A stretch of DNA of 64,000 nt. Source: Adiantum capillus-veneris (Eukaryota; Streptophyta; Polypodiopsida; Polypodiales; Pteridaceae). The stretch lies in contig CM043968.1 in NCBI GenBank assembly GCA_014529385.2, forward strand, positions 8,910,648 to 8,974,647. The letters run 5' to 3'. The position numbers were made by a program, and so were the translations under genes. The notes under the pieces were generated by a model. That model saw only the letters and a list, made by a program, of their open reading frames with translations, did no database searches and was not told the origin of the DNA. Positions 1 to 12,718 of the stretch are shown one piece after another (position 1 is the first letter of the stretch; every line of letters begins with the position of its first letter).

Positions 1-1376
1 GGACACATATCGTCAGACACTCCTTGAAAAGGGGAGGGAGGTCTTCACAAGCCGTTTTGTACTGCGAGCATCTATCTATACCAATTTCTATGGCAAGAAC
101 TTCACTCCAGTCGACATGGCTCCCCAAAGTACCTTCCCATCCCATGGGGCCATTGAGGGTTCCATATATTCTTCACGACTGGCTCCCATCTTGAGCGTGG
201 TCAGTTTAAGCCCAACTACTTGTTAAGTAGGAAGAACCAATCCTTTGAGGACATAAAGGTGAGGTATACATCCTTAGTTTGCAATTTTAGGAAATGTCTA
301 TTCATTAACCACCGCCAAGCTATCCACTTGAACTTGGAATCATAGTTCAGTAGATACCACTTTTTAGGCTACTGAAGGGCTCTACTGATCAGTTAACCTT
401 TTGTCCCATAAAGGTTGAACTGGAGAGCTAGTTGCTTTGTTCCTCTGCAGTAGCTCCTACTACAGTCCCAAAGTTGGCCTTCTTATTAAGCTTTTTAGCA
501 ACTTTACTCCAAAAATGGGTAAGAAGGACGCCTCTAGCCTTGGAGGGCCAAGGTGACCAATGAGATATAGAATTGTGAAAGTACCTTGACAGCTCTCTCC
601 ATTCCATGGATTTTGTTACGCCGTTGCAATTTTTAGTGAGCTCCTCTGTCGTATCCCCAAGTTTAAGGACCGCCCAATGAGGGCTTGCAAGGCTTTTATC
701 CTCAATGTATAAACTAGATTCTCTCTTATAAAATTGCGATGATTAGAAAGAATAAAAGAGAAAACCATGACATTTGCTTTGTAAATGGCAATGATCATGA
801 GACAAACCTAGAAATGAACTATTTACCTTCTCATTATAGTGTCAACATTTTGCATCTTTGAGAAGGTCTACAACTACTTACTAATCTACTACTTGGTCTA
901 CTCTCTTGCCATTAGGGGGAATCTTTAGAGATTCCACTACACGCTGCACTCAAGGCATGATATATACCATAAACTCATTGAATTTAACTACAAAATCAAA
1001 CAAGTGAACTTGTGCATCAATGATGCGTTTTTGCGTTGTCCACTCCACCCAAGGTGTGTCGGTAATCCTCTCACAAACCCCAACATATTAAAAAATACAA
1101 TATGTTGCTATGTTTACCCCTGCATATCTTCTTTAACTCCTCACAGCCCTCGTCTCTTGCCACTTTTCTCCATACTACTATTCAAAACTTTACTTTCTAT
1201 TTCCATTTGATCCAAAGGGGGGATATAGATTTTCCCCCAAATAAACCCCCTTTCACAAAATTTCAAGAACCTACTATCAAAAGCGTACGTGGATTACAAA
1301 TCATCCTTACCATAGATTACTTCCACCAAGGATGACAAAGAAAGGCATATATTGGTATTGTTGTTGCTCTTCCTTG

Positions 1377-1488
<112 letters not shown>

Positions 1489-1800
1489 CCTAGTGCATTT
1501 TGTTTTTGGGAAGAAGAGGGGGGGGGGGCTGGTATCAAAACGTTGGGGTCATGAAGTAAGGTGCCATGCATCTTGATTGAGATCTAAACACGTGTATATA
1601 GTTAGCGCACCTTAAATACTTCTTAGTGGGGCATGAAATAGTTTTTCATTCTTGGTGTTTCAACTCTTTTTGATTTTTTTGATTTTGTTTAGTATGCTAC
1701 TCAAAGTAGTTGTACACATCATATTATTGAGTTCATCAGAAAGCTTTAAAGCACAAGCTTCTCTCCTTAACGTATAAACCAACAAACACAATTGCAATCA

Positions 1801-3905
1801 ATGATTTTAAGGAAGAGAAGGCAAATGATTTTTCATTTTTGGTGTTCTATATGTTTGTGAATCATTGTATTTTGCTGAGTATGCTACTCGTACTACTTGT
1901 ACACATCATATTGTTGTCTCCACCAAAAAACCTTTAAAGAACAAGCTTCTCCCCTCAATGTATAAATCAACTTACACAATTACAATGACAATAAGGAAGA
2001 GAAGGCAAAGTCATGATAATTTGCAAGTGCAAGGATTTATCCCTTTTTTTAATAGTAAAATTCACAATGGTGAGTAGGTTATATTGATAAAGCCAAAAAA
2101 TTACAAATTCTCGCCATGCTCGTGATGAGCCATGACTCCTTAAAAGGATCAAAGATACATCAGTTGAAGGTGTTGCTACCCCACACAACCCACCCTTTCA
2201 CCCATGCAAGTGTGTCATTGCGGCACCCATGGTTCTAGGCCACCCTTCAAGGTTTTTTTGTTTTCCAATGGAGAAGTACCCTGTTATCTTGGACTATATA
2301 CAAGAACTTAGCTATTTCTATGGAGCTCTCATCCTTGCTTTCCAAATGTGTTTGAAGTAGTGATATCTCATGACTTGCATAGCGATGAGCAGTTCATGGC
2401 TCTTGAACACCTTCCCTCCCATGAAGAGATTGTTCTTGAAGAGTCCTTATTTTCCAAGTTCTTTTTTGGACCCATTTGCAGATCTTCCCTAGAAGGCCAC
2501 ATATCGGCAGGCACCCCTTGAAAAGGCGAGGAAGGTCTTTACAAGCCGTTTTGTATTGCGAGTATCTATCTATACCAATTTACATGGCAAGAACTTCACT
2601 CCAGTGGACATGGCTCCCCAAAGTACCTTCCCATCCCATGCGGCCATTGAGGGTTCTATATAATTTTCATGATTGATTCCCATCTTGAGCCTGGTCAGTT
2701 GAAGCCCAACTACTTGTTAAGCAGGAAGAACCAATCCTTTGAGGCCATAAAGGTGAGGTATACATCCTTAGTTTGCAGTTTTAGGAAATGTCATTCATTA
2801 GCCACCGCCAAGCTGTCCACTTGAACTTGGATTCATAATTCGATAGATATCATTTGTTAGGCTACTCAAGGGCTTTGTTGATCAGTAAACTTTTTGTCCC
2901 ACCGAGGCTGAGCTGGAGAGCTAGTTGCTTTGTTCCTCTCCAACAGCTCTTGATATAGTCCCAAACTTGGCCTTCTTATTAAGGATTTAAGTAACTTTTC
3001 GCTAAAAATAGGTAAGGACGCCTCTAGCCTTGGAGGGCCAAGGTGACCAATGAGATATAGAATTGTGAAAGTACCTTGACAGCTCTCCCCATTCCATGGA
3101 TTTTGTTGCACTGTTGCATTTTTTAGTGAGCTCCTCTGTTGTATCCCCAAGCTTTAGGATGGCCCAATGAGGGGTTGCAAGGATGTTAGCATCAATGTAT
3201 AAACTAGATTCTCTCGTATAAAATTGTGATGATTAGAAATAATAAAAGAGAAAACCATGACATTTGCTTTGTAAATGGCAATGATCATGAGACAAACCTA
3301 GGAATGAACTATTTACCTCCTCATTATAGTGTCTTCATTTTGCATCTTTGAGAAGGCCTACTACTACTTGGTCTACTCTCTTGCCACTATGTGGAATCTT
3401 TAGAGATTCCACTAGATGCTGCACTCGAGGCATCACGTATACCATAAACTCAGGTAAGGACACCTCTAGCCTTGGAGGGCCAAGGTGACCAATGAGATAT
3501 ACAATTATGAAAGTACCATGATAGCTCTCCCCATTCCATGGATTTTGTTGCGCTGTTGCATTTTTTAAGTGAGCTCCTCTGTTGTATCCCCAAGATTTAG
3601 GATGGCCCAATGAGGGGTTGCAAGGATTTTATCGTCAATGTATAAACTAGATTCTCTCGTATAAAATTGTGATGATTAGAAAGAATAAAAGAGAAAACCA
3701 TGACATTTGCTTTGTAAATGGCAATGATCATGAGACAAACCTAGGAATGAACTATTTACCTCCTCATTATAGTGTCTTCATTTTGCATCTTTGAGAAGGG
3801 CTACTACTACTTGGTCTACTCTCTTGCCACTATGTGGAATCTTTAGAGATTCCACTAGACGCTGCACTCGAGGCATCACGTATACCATAAAATCACTTGC
3901 AATCA
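1801..3905 (-). repeat. 2.1-kb tandem unit 1 of the LINE-derived cluster
   Basis: The sequence starting at 1801 starts again at 3906 and at 6010, so the unit is about 2105 bp. Units 1 and 2 are nearly identical along their length. Each already contains an internal 442-bp duplication, which shows that the small duplication came first. No intact protein is encoded; the short reading frames shared by the units are broken LINE sequence. Confidence 0.9.
3011..3894 (-). repeat. 442-bp tandem duplication inside unit 1
   Basis: The sequence from 3011 (GGTAAGGACGCCTCTAGCC) starts again at 3453 (GGTAAGGACACCTCTAGCC) and runs in parallel to about 3894, an offset of 442 bp. The copies differ at scattered sites. 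The same pair occurs in unit 2 at about 5115 and 5557. Confidence 0.88.
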
Positions 3906-6009
3906 ATGATTTTAAGGAAGAGAAGGCAAATGATTTTTCATTTTTGGTGTTCTATATGTTTGTGAATCATTGTATTTTGTTGAGTACGCTACTTGTAGTA
4001 CTTGTACACATCATATTGTTGTGTCCACCAGAAAACCTTTAAAGAACAAGCTTCTCCCCTCAATGTATAAATCAACTTACACAATTACAATGACAATAAG
4101 GAAGAGAAGGCAAAGCCATGATAACTTGCAAGTGCAAGGCTTTATCCCTTTTTTTAATAGTAAAATTCACAATTTTAGTAGGTTATATAGATAAAGCCAA
4201 AAAATTACAAATTCTTGCCATGCTCATGATGAGCCATGACTCCTTAAAAGGATCAAAGATACATCAATTGAAGGTGTTGCTACGCCACACAACCCACCCT
4301 TTCACCCATGCATGTGTGTCATTGCGGCACCCATGGTTCTAGGCCACCCTTAAACGTTTTTTTGTTTTCCATTGGAGAAGTACCTTATTATCTTATACTA
4401 TCTACGAGAACTTAGCTATTTCTATGGAGCTCTCATCCTTACCTTCCAAATGTGTTTGAAGTAGTGACATCTCATGACTTGCATAGCGATGAGAAATTCA
4501 TGGCTCTTGAATACCTTCCCTCCCATGAAGAGATTGTTCTTGAAGAGTCCTTATTTTCCAAGTTCTTTTTTGGACCCATTTGCAGATCTTCCCTAGAAGG
4601 CCACATATCAGCAGGCACCCCTTGAAAAGGCGAGGAAGGTCTTTACAAGCCGTTTTGTATTGTGAGTATCTATCTATACCAATTTACATGGCAAGAACTT
4701 CACTCCAGTGGACATGGCTCCCCAAAGTACCTTCCCATCCCATGCGGCCATTGAGGGTTCTATATAATTTTCATGATTGATTCCCATCTTGAGCCTGGTC
4801 AGTTGAAGCCCAACTACTTGTTAAGCAGGAAGAACCAATCCTTTGAGGCGATAAAGGTGAGGTATACATCCTTAGTTTGCAGTTTTAGGAAATGTCATTC
4901 ATTAGCCACCGCCAAGCTGTCCACTTGAACTTGGATTCATAATTCGATAGATATCATTTGTTAGGCTACTCAAGGGCTTTGCTGATCAGTAAACTTTTTG
5001 TCCCACCGAGGCTGAGCTGGAGAGCTAGTTGCTTTGTTCCTCTCCAACAGCTCTTGATATAGTCCCAAACTTGGCCTTCTTATTAAGGATTTAAGTAACT
5101 TTACGCTAAAAATAGGTAAGGACGCCTCTAGCCTTGGAGGGCCAAGGTGACCAATGAGATATAGAATTGTGAAAGTACCTTGACAGCTCTCCCCATTCCA
5201 TGGATTTTGTTGCACTGTTGCATTTTTTAGTGAGCTCCTCTGTTGTATCCCCAAGCTTTAGGATGGCCCAATGAGGGGTTGCAAGGATGTTATCGTCAAT
5301 GTATAAACTAGATTCTCTCGTATAAAATTGTGATGATTAGAAATAATAAAAGAGAAAACCATGACATTTGCTTTGTAAATGACAATGATCATGAGACAAA
5401 CCTAGCAATGAACTATTTACCTCCTCATTATAGTGTCTTCATTTTGCATCTTTGAGAAGGCCTACTACTACTTGGTCTACTCTCTTGCTACTATGTGGAA
5501 TCTTTAGAGATTCCACTAGATGCTGCACTCGAGGCATCACGTATACCATAAACTCAGGTAAGGACACCTCTAGCCTTGGAGGGCCAAGGTGACCAATGAG
5601 ATATACAATTATGAAAGTACCATGATAGCTCTCCCCATTCCATGGATTTTGTTGCGCTGTTGCATTTTTTAAGTGAGCTCCTCTGTTGTATCCCCAAGAT
5701 TTAGGATGGCCCAATGAGGGGTTGCAAGGATTTTATCGTCAATGTATAAACTAGATTCTCTCGTATAAAATTGTGATGATTAGAAAGAATAAAAGAGAAA
5801 ACCATGACATTTGCTTTGTAAATGGCAATGATCATGAGACAAACCTAGGAATGAACTATTTACCTCCTCATCATAGTGTCTTCATTTTGCATCTTTGAGA
5901 AGGGCTACTACTACTTGGTCTACTCTCTTGCCACTATGTGGAATCTTTAGAGATTCCACTAGACGCTGCACTCGAGGCATCACGTATACCATAAACTCAC
6001 TTGCAATCA
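3906..6009 (-). repeat. 2.1-kb tandem unit 2 of the LINE-derived cluster
   Basis: Direct repeat of 1801-3905 at an offset of 2104-2105 bp with scattered single-base differences. The homology continues into a third, more diverged partial copy after 6010 that resembles the 1-1335 version more closely. Near identity to unit 1 suggests recent unequal exchange or segmental duplication. Confidence 0.9.
5115..5998 (-). repeat. 442-bp tandem duplication inside unit 2
   Basis: Counterpart of the 3011-3894 pair, shifted by 2104 bp, with copies starting at about 5115 and 5557. It was carried along when the 2.1-kb unit was duplicated. Confidence 0.88.
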
Positions 6010-8049
6010 ATGATTTTAAGGAAGAGAAGGCAAATGATTTTTCATTTTTGGTGTTCTATATTTTTGTGAATCATTGTATTTTGTTGAGTACGCTACTTGT
6101 AGTACTTGTACACATCATATTGTTGTATCCACCAGAAAACCTTTAAAGAACAAGCTTCTCCCCTCAATGTATAAATCAACTTACACAATTACAATGACAA
6201 TAAGGAAGAGAAGGCAAAGCCATGATAACTTGCAAGTGCAAGGCTTTATCCCTTTTTTTAACAGCAAACTTCACAATTTTAGTAGGTTATATAGATAAAG
6301 CCAAAAAATTACAAATTCTCGCCATGCTCATGATGAGCCATGACTCCTTAAAAGGATCAAAGATACATCAATTGAAGGTGTTGCTACGCCACACAACCCA
6401 CCCTTTCACCCATGCATGTGTGTCATTGCGGCACCCATGGTTCTAGGCCACCCTTCAAGGTTTTTTTGTTTTCCATTGGAGAAGTACCTTATTATCTTAT
6501 ACTATCTACGAGAACTTAGCTATTTCTATGGAGCTCTCATTCTTGCCTTCCAAATGTGTTTGAAGTAGTGACATCTCATGACTTGCATAGCGATGAGAAA
6601 TTCATGGCTCTTGAATACCTTCCCTCCCATGAAGAGATTGTTCTTGAAGAGTCCTTATTTTCCAAGTTCTTTTTTGGACCCATTTGCAGATCTTCCCTAC
6701 AAGGCCACATATCGTCAGGCACTCCTTGAAAAGGTGAGGGAGGTCTTCACAAGCCGTTTTGTATTGCGAGAATCTATCTATACCAATTTCCATGGCAAGA
6801 ACTTCACTCCAGTCAACATGGCTCCCCAAAGTACCTTCCCATCCCATGGGGCCATTGAGGGTTCCATATTTTCTTCACGACTGTCTCCCTTCTTGAGCCT
6901 GGTCAGTTTAAGCCCAACTATCTGTTAAGCAGGAAGAACCAATCCTTTGAGGCCATAAAGGTGAGGTATACATCCTTAGTTTGTAGTTTTAGGAAATGTC
7001 TATTCATTAGCCACTAACAAGTTGTCCACTTGAACTAGGATTCATAGTTCAATAGATACCATTTGTTAGGCTACTCAACGGCTCTATTGATCAGTTAACT
7101 TTTTTTCCCATCGAGGTTGACCTGGAGAGCTAGTTGCTTTGTTCCTATCCAGAAGCTCCTACTATAGTCCCAAAGTTTGCCTTCTCATTAAGCTTTTTAG
7201 CAACTTTACTCCAAAAATGGGTAAGAAGGACGCCTCTAGCCTTGGAGGGCCAAGGTGACCAATGAGATATAGAATTGTGAAAGTACCTTGACAGCTCTTC
7301 CCATTCCATGGATTTTGTTGCTCTGTTGCAATTTTTAGTGAGCTCCTCTATCGTATCCCCAAGTTTTAGGACTGCCCAATGAGGGGTTTCAAAGCTTTTA
7401 TCCTCAATGTATCAACTAGATTCTCTGTTATTAAATTTCGATGATTAGAAAGAATAAAAGAGAAAACCATGACATTTGCTTTGTAAATGGCAATGATCAT
7501 GAGACAAACCTAGAAATGAACTATTTACCTTCTCATTATAGTGTCAACATTTTACATCTTTGAGAAGGCCTACTACTACTTACTACTCTACTACTTGGTC
7601 TACTCTCTTGCCATTAGGTGCAATCCTATCTTTAGAGATCCCACTAGACGCTACACTCGAGGCATGATTTATACCATAAACTCATTGAATTTAACTACAA
7701 AATCAAACAAGTGAACTTTTGTATCAAGGATGGGCTTTTGCGCTATCCACTCCACCCAAGGTGTGTCGATAATCCTCTCACAAACCCAACATATTAAAAA
7801 ATACAATGTCTTGCTCTGTTTTCCCTTATATAACTTCTTTAACTCCTCACAGCCCTCGTCTCTTGCCACTTTTCTCCATACTACTATTCAAAACTTTACT
7901 TTCTATTTCCATTTGATCCAAAGGGGGGATATAGAGTTTCCCCCAAATAAACCCCCTTCCACAAAATTTAAAGAACCTACTATCAAAAGAGTACGTGGAT
8001 TACAAATCATCCTTACCATAGATTACTTCCACCAAGGATGACAAAGAAA

Positions 8050-8535
<486 letters not shown>

Positions 8536-9388
8536 TACAAATTCTCGCCATGCTCGTGATGAGCCATGACTCCTTAAAAGGATCAAAGATACATTAGTTG
8601 AAGGTGTTGCTACCCCACACAACTCACCCTTTCACCCATGCAAGTGTGTCATTGCGCCACCCATGGTTGTAGGTCACCCTTCAAGGTTTTTTTGTTTTCC
8701 AATGGAGAAGTACCCTGTTATCTTGGACTATCTACGAGAACTTAGCTATTTCTATGGAGCTCTCATCCTTGCCTTCCAAATGTGTTTGAAGTAGTGATAT
8801 CTCATGACTTGCATAGCGATGAGCAGTGCATGGCTCTTGAACACCTTCCCTCCCATGAAGAGATTGTTCTTGAAGAGTTCTTATTTTCCAAGTTCTTTTT
8901 TGGACCCATTTGCAGATCTCTCCTACAAGGCCACATATTGTCTGGCACTCCTTGAGAAGGCGACGATTGTCTTTACAATCCGTTTTGTATTGCGATCATC
9001 TATCTATACCAATTTGCATGGCAAGAACTTCACTCCATTTGAAATGGCTCCCCAAAGTACCTTCCCATCCCATGCGGCCATTGAGGGTTTCATATATTCT
9101 TCACGACTGTCTCCCATCTTGAGCCTAGTTAGTTTGAGCCCAATTGCTTGTTAAGCAGGAAGAACCAATCCTTTCATGCCATAAAGAAGAGGTATACATC
9201 CTTAGTTTGTAGTTTTAGGAAATGTCTATTCATTAGCCACCACCAAGCTATCCACTTGAACTTGGATTCATAGTTCGGTAGATACCATTTGTTAGGCTAC
9301 TCAAGGGCTCTACTGATCAGTTAACTTTTTTTCCCACCGAGGTTAAACTGGAGAGCTAGTTTGCTTTGTTCCTCTCCAGCAGCTCTTA

Positions 9389-9622
9389 CTATAGTCCCAA
9401 AGTTGGCCCTAATGCTTGTTCGTCTTTGGCCAAATTTTGTGCACTTGCTGTGATTGTAAATGCCCTAGTGTGCACTCCATCAGGTTTGGCTTGTTGCTCT
9501 AAGGCAGGGCTGATGATAGACCATAGACATTTTTTCATGAGGTAACCTCTTAACTTTGTTTGCCAGGTGTGAAATCCTACCCCATTTAATTTTTCTATTC
9601 CCTTGTCCCCCATCTGTGCCAA
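9389..9622 (-). pseudogene. Copia gag N-terminal remnant
   Basis: The minus-strand frame starts MAQMGDKGIEKLNG and continues GFHTWQTKLRGYLMKKCLW, the typical opening of a plant Copia Gag (UBN2/DUF4219-like region, in which a sugar- or target-like 'LNG.nF..W' pattern precedes a basic stretch). Only about 70 codons survive before the sequence passes at about 9406 into LINE-derived repeats. It is probably the coding start of the element whose 5' LTR and primer site lie at 11186-11516, on the same strand and in the right order. The 1.5 kb between is a long leader or later insertions. Capsid, protease and pol are absent. Confidence 0.7.
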
Positions 9623-9745
9623 TAGAGGGGTCTTAGCTTAGGAGACTCTCCTAGCCACTGTCTGCCTCTTTACACTGTGCACAATTGATGATAGAAAAAT
9701 TTTAATTTGCAAAATTGTGCTTGGTTGCAATAATTTTAAGGGTTC

Positions 9746-9857
<112 letters not shown>

Positions 9858-9959
9858 CCCTTTTTTGTGAAGCTCCTCTTCATCGTCGCGTCGGTGAAGC
9901 CCCTCTTCACAGATAGGGGAAAGGACTCTTTGATTTTGCTTTTGATGCTCAAAAGAATT

Positions 9960-10560
9960 CCTTGAAGCTTGGTTATAAATTTGTTTCCGTAATGTTGTAA
10001 TCTTGGTAGCCCTTGGAGTGCCTGATAAGATCTCGAGGTCCGCCTTTGAATACCTTTTGGAAGGCTTCGAAAGCCTTGCTGCAGCTTGGTGGGAGCAAGG
10101 CCTTGAGCTTGGGAGCTTTGAATTTCTTGGAGGTGCTCGGCAGGCTGCGGGGAAGGGAGCTCTTGCGGGCTTGGCCAGCACCATGGGAGCAGAGGCTTAA
10201 GAAAGCCTTGCCTTGGAGTTTTGAGGCCGGATGCAGTGGGACCCGGTGCTTAGGATGGGGAGCACCCCTTTGTGGGAAGGCCCTTGTGGCTTTGAGGCAG
10301 AACTGCCCGCTTGGAAGGCCAATGGGCTTGAAGCCCTTGGTTTTGCGTCGTGGGAAGGGGGGCCCCATAGGGGCGGACCCGAAAAGCTTGTGAAAAGGGG
10401 TTGAATGCGCGAGGGTTGAGGTCCGCGGCCGGTCGGCAGTAGGTAGGCGTGCGAGGGTTGAGGTCCGTGGCCGGTCGGCTAGTGAGAGCTTCCGTCGGAC
10501 GGGCGCATGCAAAGACAGTCGGCCAGTGGTCCGTTCGGACCCGAAAAACTATAGAAAGCA
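9960..10560. other. G+C-rich unassigned segment
   Basis: This segment is clearly richer in G and C than its A+T-rich surroundings. It contains a short tandem repeat with a 42-bp period, the copies starting at about 10411 and 10453 with GAGGGTTGAGGTCCG. Reading frames are open on both strands (about 180 and 126 codons), as expected from composition alone, and I recognise no domain. It may be Copia leader sequence or a separate small insertion. The following 10561-11185 stretch is A+T-rich with no recognisable gene. Confidence 0.5.
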
Positions 10561-11185
10561 GTGAGCTCCAGTTGAAGTCCGCCCAGTGGGCGTCCTAGTG
10601 TGTGGCCCCTTTGCCTTTTAAAAAAAAAGGGTCAAAGGTCCTCTAAAAAAAAAGGTATTCCCACCATGATCTTGGCAGGTTTAAGACTTGTTTTTCCACA
10701 AAGAGTGGTGAGCATTGAATGCTCTCTTAGGTACACACACACACCTACTAAAACAAGGCTGATGAGAGTTTTTCTGCAGAGGGTGAGAGTGTTCAAGAGG
10801 ATATTAATCAAGCTCTAGAACGTGCATATGAAGTGCAATTTGAGCATGGAAATAGTCGGTAGAGAGCTCTTGAGATAGGCTACGCACACACACCAGTCAT
10901 AAATCCCAATTTTACTAAAATGAGGAGTAGATTTTGAATGAAAAATGCAAGTTTCTAATGGCAAATTAATGAGATCTTATGCTAATTAATATTCCAATTA
11001 GCTAGTGAGCAGTGGCTCAAGAGTCTTTAGCTCAAGAACATGCTCATGCTAGCCAATGGAATACTAATTAGGTATGCATTATGCAATAAAAGAGCAAGCC
11101 TAATGGATATATCTAATGATGATCAATGAATGCTAATTGCACAAACATGCCAATGCATAATAGCAAGCCTAGCTAGCATACCCAA

Positions 11186-11197
11186 GCTCTGATACCA
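11186..11197 (-). promoter_or_regulatory. Copia primer-binding site (initiator tRNA-Met)
   Basis: On the minus strand the 12 bases read TGGTATCAGAGC, the standard Copia primer site complementary to the 3' end of initiator tRNA-Met. It lies two bases inside the LTR end at 11200, the normal arrangement, so the element is on the minus strand with this as its 5' end. Confidence 0.9.
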
Positions 11198-11199
11198 AA

Positions 11200-11516
11200 T
11201 GTTAGGATTTGGATCGTGCTAGCTATGGTGGATGAAAGAGAAACATAGCTCAATGTGTGAGCATGTGTGTAAGCAAGGTTATCACTCAAGTGAATTAGGT
11301 TCCAAGATAGAATTATCTTGGAATAAACACAATCTTGAGTATTGACTTAGCTTAGCACAAGCTCACCATAGACAAGCATGTAGTGCAAAATAAAGTTGTA
11401 TTGTCCATTCATGAAAGTGAGCTTTAAATAACTCTACAACCTTGTTCCACAGCATGTGGGATAAATCCACTTTCCTCTCCTTGACTCACACCTTAGGACA
11501 AAGCTCATACTTTACA
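11200..11516 (-). mobile_element. Copia 5' LTR (317 bp)
   Basis: Plus-strand reading begins TGTTAGGATTTGG and ends CTTTACA, giving TG...CA boundaries, with the tRNA-Met primer site adjoining at the left. The LTR abuts LINE-derived sequence at 11517. No second copy is in the window, so this is the 5' end of a truncated minus-strand element extending left to about 9407. Confidence 0.82.
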
Positions 11517-12109
11517 GAGAGCTCCATAGAAATAGCTAAGTTCTCGTAGATAGTCCAAGATTGTTAACACGGAAAACAAAAAAACCTTGAAGGGTGGCCT
11601 AGAAGCATGGGTGCCACAATTACACAGTTGCATGGGTGAAAGGGTGGGTTGTGTGGGGTAGCAACACCTTTAAGTGATGTATCTTTGATCCTTTTAAGGA
11701 GTCATGGCTCACATCACGAGCATGGCGAGAATCTGTAATTTTTTGGCTTTATCAATATAACCTATTCACCATTGGGAAGTTTGCTATTAAAAAAGAAGGG
11801 ATAAAAACCTTGCACTTGTAAATTATCATGACTTTGCCTTCTCTTCCTTATTGTCATTGCAACTGTGTAAGTTGATTTATACATTGAGGAGAGAAGATTG
11901 TTATATAAAGGTTTTCTGGTGGATCCAACAATATGATGTGTACAAGTACTATGAGTAGCATACTCAACAAAATAGAATGATTCTCCCCTCCAAGGCTAAA
12001 GACATCCTTCTAACCCATTTTTGGAGGGAAGTTGCTAAAAATCTCAACAACAATGGCATTGGTATATAGGCCAACTTTTGGACTATAGCAAGAGCTGATG
12101 GAGAGTAAC
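11517..12109 (+). repeat. LINE-derived unit, left of element A
   Basis: Matches the repeat unit of the array at 43808-48782, for instance around 46160-46750, and is on the plus strand. It stops exactly where element A begins, and the unit resumes at about 43808. Together the two pieces rebuild an uninterrupted unit ending GGAGAG(T/G)AAC followed by AAAGCAACTAGC. Confidence 0.88.
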
Positions 12110-12704
12110 TGTTGGCGAATACGCCGCGACGGACGTCAGCATAGCGAGAACTCACCTAACAAGATTTGTTAACTAAAGACGAAGCTCGACCCGCAGGCAC
12201 GTGGAAGCAAGCATAGGGTGTCAATCTACACTCAACCGACTCTCGACTAATTCCTACAGAGGTCTCTACCCAATGTCTAAGCTACAGTCTTTAGAAGTGC
12301 ATAAGAAGAGGTTTCCTACAACGCTTTCAAGAGCCAAATACCCATCAAACGGTCTCGAAACTCCAGAGAACTTGAAGGAGACCCTACTAACACCAATAGG
12401 TCACTCTCCCTAAGGTCCATGAACCAAAATCCCAACCCTAAACACCCGATGCAAAATCGCGTAGGATGTCTGGTCGAAATCTATAGATCATTGTTTCCAA
12501 AAACTAAAATGCTTAATGTGTAGCTCTACTCAATGGAAACACGTGGATGTGCTGAAATGCGAAAATGGATAACGTATGCTCACCAAATCACCAGATGAAG
12601 CTCGTAGGTCGAGCTCACAAAATCAGACCGTAAATGAATAATTGCAAAAAACAATATTCAGCCGAGCAATCTTTTTTTCATAGGTTGTGTCCAGCCCGCT
12701 AACA
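12110..12704 (-). mobile_element. Element A 3' LTR (internally deleted)
   Basis: Starts TGTTGGCG and ends CTAACA on the plus strand. It is homologous to the 5' LTR at 42882 and to the element B LTR at 48783, but lacks about 330 bp just after the ACCAGACCGTA-like region (about 12630), joining to AATGAATAATTGC. A polypurine tract on the inner side proves that this is the 3' LTR of a minus-strand element. At 12458-12471 it holds CGCGTAGGATGTCT, a half of the internal palindrome of this family. Confidence 0.9.
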
Positions 12705-12718
12705 CTCCCCCCCTCCTT
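12705..12718 (-). promoter_or_regulatory. Element A polypurine tract
   Basis: The minus strand reads AAGGAGGGGGGGAG directly before the LTR, the normal plus-strand primer of LTR-element reverse transcription. Element B has the equivalent at 49711-49722. Confidence 0.85.

Noticed and set aside
9973-10512. A 179-codon minus-strand ORF and a 126-codon plus-strand ORF in G+C-rich DNA as host genes
   Set aside because: Open frames on both strands follow from high G+C content; no domain, no start context and no splice pattern were recognised.
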